Assembly: GCA_009780435.1 (NCBI GenBank)
Contig: WRAB01000011.1
Span: 18,438-82,437, forward strand
Length of the DNA stretch: 64,000 bases
Direction: 5' to 3'
DNA from: Oscillospiraceae bacterium
GTDB lineage: Bacteria > Bacillota > Clostridia > Oscillospirales > Oscillospiraceae
Below, piece after piece: positions 57,632-64,000 of the stretch. A program made the position numbers and the translations under genes. The notes beneath the pieces are model-generated. The model was not told where the DNA came from. It did no database searches and was given only the letters and a program-made list of their open reading frames with translations. Every line of letters starts with the position of its first letter. Positions within the stretch are counted from its first letter, which is position 1.

Positions 57632-59320
57632 TCAAGCCCCCGCTACGTTACTATATGTTGCAAACATCCCGTTTTTCTGCATTAACTCCGTATATGTCCC
57701 CGTCTCGGCTATGGCTCCGTCTTTCATAAAGATAATACGGTCATAGGCTTGCAGGAGCTCGGGGTTGAGCGCATGGGTAATCGTAACCAGGGTCAGCGCA
57801 TCTTCTTTGAGCAGACGGCTCTCAATGTCATAAGCCGTCTGTAGGTCCAGGGACGATGTGCCCTCGTCTAAAATCAGCAGCGGTTTGTTTAGAATCAGCG
57901 CCCGAGCCACCGCAATCCGTTGCCGTTGTCCGCCGGACAGATTTGCGCCGTTTTCGCCCACGGGGTCGGATAAGTCTTTTCCGCCCGCACTCAGAAATAA
58001 ATCCACCCCGCTGATTGCAAGTGTGCGTTGCAGCTCGTCCTCCGAATAGTCCCGATGCAGGCAGATATTGTCCTGAATCGTCTCGTCAAACAGGTAGATG
58101 TTCTGGTGGATCGTGGCGGAGAGTTCGCCCAGCTTTTCCATGTCCAACTGATGCAAGTCCACCCCGTCGTATGCAATCTCACCCTCGTACTTGGAGTAAT
58201 AGCCAGTGAGCAGTTTCACCAGCGTCGATTTCCCGCACCCACTGCCGCCGATGATGGCGTATTTCTTTCCGCGTTCAAAGGCAACGGATACATCCTGTAA
58301 TGTCGTATCTTCTTCTGTATAGCCAAAATGCAGATTCGACACCGTGATCCCCGTCTCAAACGTCGGTGCCTGTGTCCCGACAAAGCCCGTCGGCGCGTGG
58401 TCGGCGAAGCGGTTGATCCGCTCAATAATGGGCTTTGCGCCCTGGATCATGGGGAAGATGCCGAGTATCGCCCCAATGGGCGATACCAACTGACCGCTGG
58501 CCTGCACCAGCCCCAAGAGCACGCCCGCCGTAATCCGCCCGATTAAGATAAAGTGCGCTGACAGGAAAATGGCCGCCACTGATGTCAAAAGCGCAAGTGT
58601 CGCCGTCACGCCCGCAAGCGCTGCTGCAAGCTTGCCGACACGGTATTGTGCGGTGAACAGTTCGTCGTTTTTTGCCTCGAAGCTTTTCTTTGTGAATAGG
58701 CTCATCCGGTAGGTGCGGATGATTTCAAAGCCCGAGAAAAAGTCTTTGGTACGCGCCATGAACGCCGATAGCTTTTCCGACTGCACCACCTGTCGCTTTT
58801 GCAGGGCCACGCCGATGATCCCGGGTATGACCATCATCAAGACGCTGATTCCGATCACGACGAGCGTCACAAATACGTCAAAATAGAACATCACGATGAG
58901 TGAGGCGACAAAGAGCACCGCATGATACACAATGTCAAAAATATGATTTAAGTAGTTCTCTTCAATAATCTTCATGTCATTATTGAGCGCCGAGAGATAA
59001 TCCGCCGTATTGACTGAGTAAAATTCTTCCATATTCTGTCGCATCACACCCGCAAACACCGCACGGCGCATACTTTTGAGCACACGCAAGGCCGTCTTAA
59101 ACCCCAGCAGGGTCGCAAGATACAAGGTAAGCCCCATCACCGCAAAATACACCACTGCGAATAGTAGTGCCCGGATAAACTGTTCCGCCTCCCCGGCAAG
59201 CGCCATATCCAACACACGTTGGATCAATACCGCAATCCCGGCCTGAATCACCCCGATGGCAATGCAAAACACGACAGTGGCCGCCACCAGCAGCTTATGT
59301 TCTTTAAAATACCGACCCAT
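57632..59320 (-). CDS. ABC exporter, fused membrane and ATPase domains
   Basis: A 562-residue half transporter: six membrane segments in residues 1-310, then an ATPase with GGSGCGKSTLV, NLSGGQRQRIAVARAL and LLILDEGTSSLDL. It should work as a homodimer, exporting a drug, lipid or peptide. RBS AAAATGAGGTTTTTGT is weak. Its promoter overlaps the stop codon of the regulator gene upstream, with an inverted repeat in the leader. Confidence 0.88.
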   Translation of the reverse strand: MGRYFKEHKLLVAATVVFCIAIGVIQAGIAVLIQRVLDMALAGEAEQFIRALLFAVVYFAVMGLTLYLATLLGFKTALRVLKSMRRAVFAGVMRQNMEEFYSVNTADYLSALNNDMKIIEENYLNHIFDIVYHAVLFVASLIVMFYFDVFVTLVVIGISVLMMVIPGIIGVALQKRQVVQSEKLSAFMARTKDFFSGFEIIRTYRMSLFTKKSFEAKNDELFTAQYRVGKLAAALAGVTATLALLTSVAAIFLSAHFILIGRITAGVLLGLVQASGQLVSPIGAILGIFPMIQGAKPIIERINRFADHAPTGFVGTQAPTFETGITVSNLHFGYTEEDTTLQDVSVAFERGKKYAIIGGSGCGKSTLVKLLTGYYSKYEGEIAYDGVDLHQLDMEKLGELSATIHQNIYLFDETIQDNICLHRDYSEDELQRTLAISGVDLFLSAGGKDLSDPVGENGANLSGGQRQRIAVARALILNKPLLILDEGTSSLDLQTAYDIESRLLKEDALTLVTITHALNPELLQAYDRIIFMKDGAIAETGTYTELMQKNGMFATYSNVAGA

Positions 59321-59377
59321 ACAAAAACCTCATTTTTATCTAATAAATTTTATGTTCGTCTAATTATAGAATAAACA

Positions 59378-59406
59378 GAAGTCGACCGTTAGATTTGATC
59401 GACTTC
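59378..59406. promoter_or_regulatory. Inverted repeat between regulator and ABC exporter
   Basis: GAAGTCGA...TCGACTTC with a 13-base spacer, just downstream of the exporter promoter; a possible operator of the 59436-60476 regulator or a leader hairpin. Confidence 0.5.
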
Positions 59407-59410
59407 AAAT

Positions 59411-59439
59411 ATAATATCATAATATTCGATTGTTGTCAA
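59411..59439 (-). promoter_or_regulatory. Promoter of the ABC exporter
   Basis: Minus strand TTGACA, 17-base spacer, TATTAT. The -35 overlaps the last codons and stop of the regulator gene. Confidence 0.78.
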
Positions 59440-60476
59440 ATATCAAAAACAGCTTGTAAGTCGGCGATGATCTCTCGGATCGGTTCTTTCTCCAGCGTAT
59501 AGTACACCCGCCCGTCCCGTTTTTCTACGGACACCAAGCCGTGTAAAATCAGCGTCTGCATATGGTGTGACACCGTTGCCGCACTCAATCCCAGGTGCTC
59601 CGCCAGTTCCAGGTTATACTTGGGCGCACGGTTGAGGGATACGAGAATGTCAAATTTACTGCTGTCCCCCACGGCCTTTAACACCGGGTTACTGCTATGG
59701 GTCTTTTTTAGATTGTCGATCATCTGGAACACATCGTCTATAAACAGGCCCACATAGCTATTCCCTTCAATGGCAATCTCTAATGCGGGGTGAATCAGCA
59801 TGGGCGTCACCGTATGAATCGGCGCTTCTTCCTGTTCAAATGCTCTTCGTAAATCTTGCGCCCTGTTGTGCGACCCGTTGCGCCGTGCTTTTTCAAATAG
59901 TTCCATGCGTTTTCTAAGGGGTTTTTCCACGGCCAGTAGCGCAGATTCATAGGCAGGGAGATGTTTCCGAATGATTTGCGCCAATTGCGTCAACTGTTGT
60001 TTGGGCTGTTGTATCAGCCGCAGAAACTTCCAACACACGCTGGGTGACAACTCGCTCTGCGCCAGTGCGTTGATGATTTCATTTGTCGTCGCATCCTCGG
60101 CCAGGTCGTCCACCATCCAGCCCCGCACGCCCTCCATCAGTTCCGTTGAAATCTCTGCCTCGGGTACGGACTCAATGCGATCTAGCCACTCCGGCATTGC
60201 GGCAAACAGCATTTGTGCAAAAAAGAGAAATTGCGTATCCGCCTCGGTAAAAAAAATGCTGTCGGCCTCGTCTGTGACCATCTGTTTTTCGAATGCCGCA
60301 ATATAGCGGCTCAGAATACCGCCATATTTCTTATACAGCTCTTCGCCGCTGATTCCGAGCTCTGCCGCCTGCTCCACGAAATGCGCCTTGTCTTGCAGTT
60401 TTGGGTTATGGCTCATATAGATCAGCCCCAGGATTTCAATCACCGGGTTGAGTTTTGTTTGGATAATTGGCTGCAT
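59436..60476 (-). CDS. ArsR-type winged-helix regulator with long N-terminal domain
   Basis: A 346-residue regulator. The C-terminal 80 residues form a winged helix (SSKFDILVSLNRAPKYNLEL, then HLGLSAATVSHHMQTLILHG and RVYYTLEKE). The 250 N-terminal residues are helical, acidic and of no recognised family; they may sense the substrate of the neighbouring exporter. It has no cysteine pair typical of metal ArsR proteins. Promoter at 60507-60535 on the minus strand. Ribosome site GAGGAGGCAGGG. Confidence 0.8.
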   Translation of the reverse strand: MQPIIQTKLNPVIEILGLIYMSHNPKLQDKAHFVEQAAELGISGEELYKKYGGILSRYIAAFEKQMVTDEADSIFFTEADTQFLFFAQMLFAAMPEWLDRIESVPEAEISTELMEGVRGWMVDDLAEDATTNEIINALAQSELSPSVCWKFLRLIQQPKQQLTQLAQIIRKHLPAYESALLAVEKPLRKRMELFEKARRNGSHNRAQDLRRAFEQEEAPIHTVTPMLIHPALEIAIEGNSYVGLFIDDVFQMIDNLKKTHSSNPVLKAVGDSSKFDILVSLNRAPKYNLELAEHLGLSAATVSHHMQTLILHGLVSVEKRDGRVYYTLEKEPIREIIADLQAVFDI

Positions 60477-60506
60477 ATGGCCCTGCCTCCTCTACGTGGG
60501 TGTCCC

Positions 60507-60535
60507 TCTACTGCGTGTTCAGTATAACAGGGAAA
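60507..60535 (-). promoter_or_regulatory. Promoter of the ArsR-type regulator
   Basis: Minus strand TTGATT, 17-base spacer, TATACT, upstream of the ATG at 60476. Confidence 0.65.
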
Positions 60536-60557
60536 TCCGAATAAATCAACAACGCTA

Positions 60558-60589
60558 CAAGGGGCTGACGCAACTGCGTCGGCCCCTTG
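60558..60589 (-). terminator. Hairpin after the peptidoglycan-binding gene
   Basis: CAAGGGGCTGACGCA pairs with TGCGTCGGCCCCTTG; stable stem with a weak T tail on either side. Confidence 0.65.
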
Positions 60590-60596
60590 TTCATCG

Positions 60597-62474
60597 TTAT
60601 TGCATCATACTGTACTGCTCCGTGAGCGCTGCCCAGGTGAGGGGGCCTATGACCCCGTCTGGGGTGAGGCCGAACTCTCGCTGGAAAGCGGTGACAGCGC
60701 TCTGGGTGACGGGGCCGAAGATGCCGTCTACGGTCAAGGCAGGGATGCTAGGGTGATCTCGCCGGATGGCGCCCAGATAGGTCTGAATCAGCCGGACGTC
60801 ATCCCCCCGGGAACCGACCCGGAGGAGGGTGCCGGGGTAGGGTGGCGGCGGGGTCGGTGCCGGTGGCTGGGGCGGTGATATCGGCGACGGAGTTGGCATG
60901 GGAACGGGTGTGGGGCGATTTTGCTGAATGCCCCGGTATACGGCGTACAACTTAGCCCAGGTTGTGGGGCCTACGACGCCGTCCGGTGTCAGGTCGAAGT
61001 TCCGCTGGAAGTCGATGACGGCGTTCTGGGTCTCGGTGTCGAAATCGGCGTCCTCGATGACAGGAGGGACGCCGTCAAAGAAGGGGGAAATGGCGTTGAT
61101 CAAAAATTGAAGTTCCCGCACATCCCGTCCCCGGGACCCTCGGCGGAGTACGACATCGGGGGGAGTTTCTCCAATGGTATACCGGTGGCCCTGGCTGTCC
61201 AGTTCTGCCAAGCGTGTGACGCCGGTATAGATGGAGATGATCCGGTTCCACGTGTTCCGGCCGATGATGCCATCTGGGGTCAAATTGAACGTCCGCTGGA
61301 AGACCCGCACGGCCTCCGCCGTGTCTTCCCCAAAAGTCCCGTTGGGACTTTGAATCTGGGGAATGAGAGGGAAGTTGACCCGGATCCGGTTGAGATAATT
61401 TTGCATCCTGCGTACCGTATCCCCCGTGCTGCCCATCCGGAGGGCCGCGCCGGGGAAGGATTCGGTGATCCCGGCGACGTTTTCCACAGGTGAGACGACA
61501 ATGTCATTGGGATAGTAATAACGCAAAATCTCCAGAGGGGTGCGGCCTTGATTTGCCAAAGTCACAGTCCCCCACTGGGAGAGCCCGTTGCAGGTGGCTG
61601 TAGTGCCGCTGCAAAAGGAGGTGAAGAAGGGGTTAATCAGCCCTTGTCGGTGGACATACTGATCGAATACATCGTCTACCACCTTGTTGATGCTATCGAA
61701 AATCTGGGCTCCCTCCCGGTAATATTGATCGAAGGCCGTACTGTTGGTGATATCGAAATTGAACCCACGGCTGCGGTACCACTCGGTGTAAATTCGATTC
61801 AGGGCGAAGGTCACAATGGCGTGAACGTTGGCAATCAGGGAGTTGCGGGGCCAAGTGCCGTAGACCTCGCTGGAGGCGACGTTTTTTATGTAATCAATGA
61901 ACCGCACTCGCACGTTCCGGGCGGAGGTATCGGTGGGCCGTCCCAAATGGACGGTAATATAGTCGGGGATAAAGACCTGCTGTGGCGGGGTTGGCGGATC
62001 AGTGGGGTCTAGGTGGGGGTTTGCGGGCGCAAACAGGGCGGGGACAGCTTGCCGCTCCGTATCCGTCTGGAAGGGGATTTGGTGATCCGTGTCCGGGAGC
62101 GCGGGGAGCATGGGGGGGATGTCGATGTCCATGTCCGCTGCCGGGTTTTGTCCTTCCATCAGGGGGAGCAGATGGACAGGCAGGATGGAGGTCTGGGAGT
62201 CCACCACCTCTACGTGGTGGATACGGCTGGTGACAAAGCCCGGCTTTGTCACCGTGACCTCCCATTCGGAATAGGCCGGTTTGTGAAAGTTGGGGTCTAA
62301 GGTGTATGCCTTATCCGGGGCGGTTAGAGGCAAGGGTTCTGTATTGCCGTTTGCGTCTGTATGGGTCTCGAATAGGGGCACCTGATCGGCGCCGGACAGG
62401 GTGACGTGGGCTCCGCCGATGGGCAGGGAATCGTCGCTGTTTCGCACTTCGATGATCAATTTGCCTGTTCCCAC
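60597..62474 (-). CDS. Peptidoglycan-binding repeat protein
   Basis: A 625-residue protein without a clear signal peptide. It starts with a carboxypeptidase-regulatory-like beta domain (LIIEVRNSDDSLPIGGAHVT), has a helical middle around YRSRGFNFDITNSTAFDQYY, and ends with three peptidoglycan-binding type 1 repeats, each with the LTPDGxxGxxTW core (TFNLTPDGIIGRNTW, NFDLTPDGVVGPTTW, EFGLTPDGVIGPLTW), separated by Pro-rich linkers. No catalytic motif is recognised. It may act in sporulation or wall remodelling, as related Clostridia proteins do; that is uncertain. Confidence 0.82.
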   Translation of the reverse strand: MGTGKLIIEVRNSDDSLPIGGAHVTLSGADQVPLFETHTDANGNTEPLPLTAPDKAYTLDPNFHKPAYSEWEVTVTKPGFVTSRIHHVEVVDSQTSILPVHLLPLMEGQNPAADMDIDIPPMLPALPDTDHQIPFQTDTERQAVPALFAPANPHLDPTDPPTPPQQVFIPDYITVHLGRPTDTSARNVRVRFIDYIKNVASSEVYGTWPRNSLIANVHAIVTFALNRIYTEWYRSRGFNFDITNSTAFDQYYREGAQIFDSINKVVDDVFDQYVHRQGLINPFFTSFCSGTTATCNGLSQWGTVTLANQGRTPLEILRYYYPNDIVVSPVENVAGITESFPGAALRMGSTGDTVRRMQNYLNRIRVNFPLIPQIQSPNGTFGEDTAEAVRVFQRTFNLTPDGIIGRNTWNRIISIYTGVTRLAELDSQGHRYTIGETPPDVVLRRGSRGRDVRELQFLINAISPFFDGVPPVIEDADFDTETQNAVIDFQRNFDLTPDGVVGPTTWAKLYAVYRGIQQNRPTPVPMPTPSPISPPQPPAPTPPPPYPGTLLRVGSRGDDVRLIQTYLGAIRRDHPSIPALTVDGIFGPVTQSAVTAFQREFGLTPDGVIGPLTWAALTEQYSMMQ

Positions 62475-62562
62475 ATGAATACCTCCTTGACGTGAGAAGT
62501 TATGGCAGTATATGCGAATGCAGGGAGATTTGTGCGGAGCGCCCTAAAAGCCTCCTTTGGAA

Positions 62563-62591
62563 ACGGAGGTAGGCGCAAGCCCTACCTCCGT
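62563..62591 (-). terminator. Terminator overlapping the stop codon of the glycosyltransferase-like gene
   Basis: ACGGAGGTAGG pairs with CCTACCTCCGT. The stem includes the TAG stop (62582-62584). GCCTCCTTT nearby can form an alternative stem with the left arm. Confidence 0.7.
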
Positions 62592-63787
62592 CGTCTTGTT
62601 GTCCAGACTAGATCAATCAACAGCATTGCCATCAGAATAAGTAGTGCAAACGTCCCGTATCGCATGGGCATAAAAAATCGTTGCTGCAGATAGGCGTGGT
62701 AACCCAAGAGGGAGGCGAACTGGGTCAGGGCGATTGCGGGGAGATAGCGCAGGCGGGTCATGGCGAGGCAGACGGCGAAGATATCCGCCAGGAAGAAGTA
62801 TCGATCATTCATGTGGGGCAGAAGGAGCGGTACGCCGACTGCGAAGAGTATCCCCAGGGTGAGAAGAGTCTCATTGGAGAGGTTCCTTCCCCGGGAGAAT
62901 GTGAACAGATACACCAAGAGGACAAAAGCGAAGGTCCAGGCGACGCCGATGGCGGCCCAGAATGGGTCATAGTGCTCCGCGCGGATGAGAGTGAAAATCG
63001 AGGGAGAGTTGTAGTTGAGCCCTAATCCCGCAGTGTGGGCTTGGTTGATGTACAGGAGTAGCGTATCCCAAAATGGCCGCCCTATAATGACCACGGGAAA
63101 GATGACCAGAAGATACGTCGCCGGAAAGACGGGCAGATGCCGGAACTTGATCCGTCGGGCAAAGAGGAGCAGGGGATAGAGGGGGAGTAAAAACACGGCT
63201 TGGAGTTTAAAGGCCAAGGATAGGGCCGCGCCGACCATGGAGAGCACAGGCCGTCCCGCTAGGGCGTAATAAAAGCCCATGACGGCAAATGCCACAAAAA
63301 TACTGTCGCACTGGCCCCAGTAGGCGCCGTTTAAGAAGACAGTGGGGAGGTATAGGATCAGGAAAAAGGCGGCCCAGCGACGAAAATCGCTCTTGACGTA
63401 CAGCCCCACGATCCGCATGACATAAAAGGCCAACACCACGTCGAAGAAGATGCTGAGGAGCTTAATCAAGTGGAGGTCCGGCAGGGGAAGGTAGCTGAAA
63501 AAGGCCAGGAAATAGAGATAGGTTACATTATAATTGCCCACGGGATGGGCCAGGGCGGCGAATCCGCCGTGGTCACGAAAGTGCTGTACCCATGGGGCCA
63601 GAAACCACTGATAGTCCAGGGTCTCGTAGTCGATGACGAAAAATCGCATGGCAAAGGCACCGAGTAAGAATATAATGCTGATTACGATCAGATTGATTCG
63701 CCGCAGCAACCCTTCCCGGCGGAGGAGGAAAAAGGCGAAGGCTCCGATGGCGGCCATGAGTAGGCCGGTGATTATGTAGGCGGTCAT
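62582..63787 (-). CDS. Multi-span membrane glycosyltransferase-like protein (GT-C type)
   Basis: A 401-residue protein with about ten membrane segments. The order is typical of GT-C mannosyl/arabinosyltransferases: an acidic site in the first outer loop (FVIDYETLDYQWFLAPWVQH), LPTVFLNGAYWGQCDSIFVA in the middle, and HMNDRYFFLADIFAV near the end. These use lipid-linked sugars outside the cell. The exact sugar is unknown. The ATG at 63787 has GAGGAGAAACAATA upstream. It is the last gene of the window. Confidence 0.72.
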   Translation of the reverse strand: MTAYIITGLLMAAIGAFAFFLLRREGLLRRINLIVISIIFLLGAFAMRFFVIDYETLDYQWFLAPWVQHFRDHGGFAALAHPVGNYNVTYLYFLAFFSYLPLPDLHLIKLLSIFFDVVLAFYVMRIVGLYVKSDFRRWAAFFLILYLPTVFLNGAYWGQCDSIFVAFAVMGFYYALAGRPVLSMVGAALSLAFKLQAVFLLPLYPLLLFARRIKFRHLPVFPATYLLVIFPVVIIGRPFWDTLLLYINQAHTAGLGLNYNSPSIFTLIRAEHYDPFWAAIGVAWTFAFVLLVYLFTFSRGRNLSNETLLTLGILFAVGVPLLLPHMNDRYFFLADIFAVCLAMTRLRYLPAIALTQFASLLGYHAYLQQRFFMPMRYGTFALLILMAMLLIDLVWTTRRRR

Positions 63788-63888
63788 TATTGTTTCTCCT
63801 CGAATGCCTTTATTTTGTCTTACTTGTCCGGCTTTGCCAGAGAGGAGGCTGGTGGTTATCCAGCCTTGTCCAGCCTGCGGCGGCGATA

Positions 63889-63922
63889 CTTTTTTGCTTT
63901 CGCCCAAAAAAGTATCCAAAAA
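63889..63922. repeat. Intergenic hairpin element at the window end
   Basis: GATACTTTTTTG pairs with CAAAAAAGTATC around CTTTCGCC. With the GGGGGCTGGCCGCCCCC hairpin after it (63935-63951) it forms a non-coding repeat-like block that continues beyond the window. Confidence 0.5.
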
Positions 63923-64000
63923 ATGCGACTAGGGGGCTGGCCGCCCCCTAAGAACCCCCGCTACCCGCGTCGGAGACTCCTAGTTGCGCCGGTGCCGCCG

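Overview
The window looks like chromosomal DNA of a Gram-positive anaerobe of the Bacillota, most likely class Clostridia. This rests on strong purine-rich ribosome binding sites, sigma-A promoters of the TTGACA-N17-TATAAT kind, frequent TTG starts (deoC-like, FGGY kinase, VOC protein, murA, one toxin), an SLH-domain surface protein, a trimeric [FeFe]-hydrogenase, a LicT-type antiterminator and type I toxin modules. I cannot name a genus.

Layout. 1-11 kb: a sugar or polyol catabolic cluster (DeoC-like aldolase, FGGY kinase, sugar isomerase/epimerase, zinc dehydrogenase, VOC protein, iron alcohol dehydrogenase), a phosphodiesterase, two tandem UMF1-type MFS transporters, mscL and a small membrane protein. 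11-20 kb, minus strand: amino-sugar uptake and use (nagA, a CBM9/DOMON-like protein, PTS IIBC, HPr, Enzyme I, IIA, a PRD antiterminator with its own RAT/terminator switch, nagB) and sfsA. 20-32 kb: a compact Ser/Thr phospho-signalling operon: zinc-ribbon proteins, PP2C phosphatase, two membrane Ser/Thr kinases with unlike ectodomains, a class A beta-lactamase-like lipoprotein, a double-FHA ABC exporter and an unrecognised protein. It is followed by an initiator tRNA on the other strand.

32-37.7 kb: a large SLH surface protein with two promoters, then an array of four small type I toxin-antitoxin modules, each placed between copies of a ~100-bp terminator-bearing repeat (five copies), then a holin gene. 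37.7-41 kb: an ABC exporter whose permease gene has an in-frame amber codon, and its TetR regulator, whose best start codon is ATC. 41-51 kb: a PMT-type mannosyltransferase, a PHP phosphatase, rpiB, a zinc uptake operon (znuA-znuC-znuB plus a CC-motif lipoprotein), a DUF4015-like protein and murA. 51-64 kb: a decayed small gene, an XRE regulator, hydCBA hydrogenase, an orphan antitoxin-like RNA related to array module D, a ferredoxin-fused aldo-keto reductase, an ABC exporter with its regulator, a peptidoglycan-binding protein and a membrane glycosyltransferase-like protein.

The two most distinctive regions are the kinase/phosphatase/FHA-ABC operon, in which one kinase carries a degenerate beta-lactamase-like ectodomain next to an intact beta-lactamase-like lipoprotein, and the repeat-bounded toxin array with its solitary antitoxin RNA about 19 kb away.
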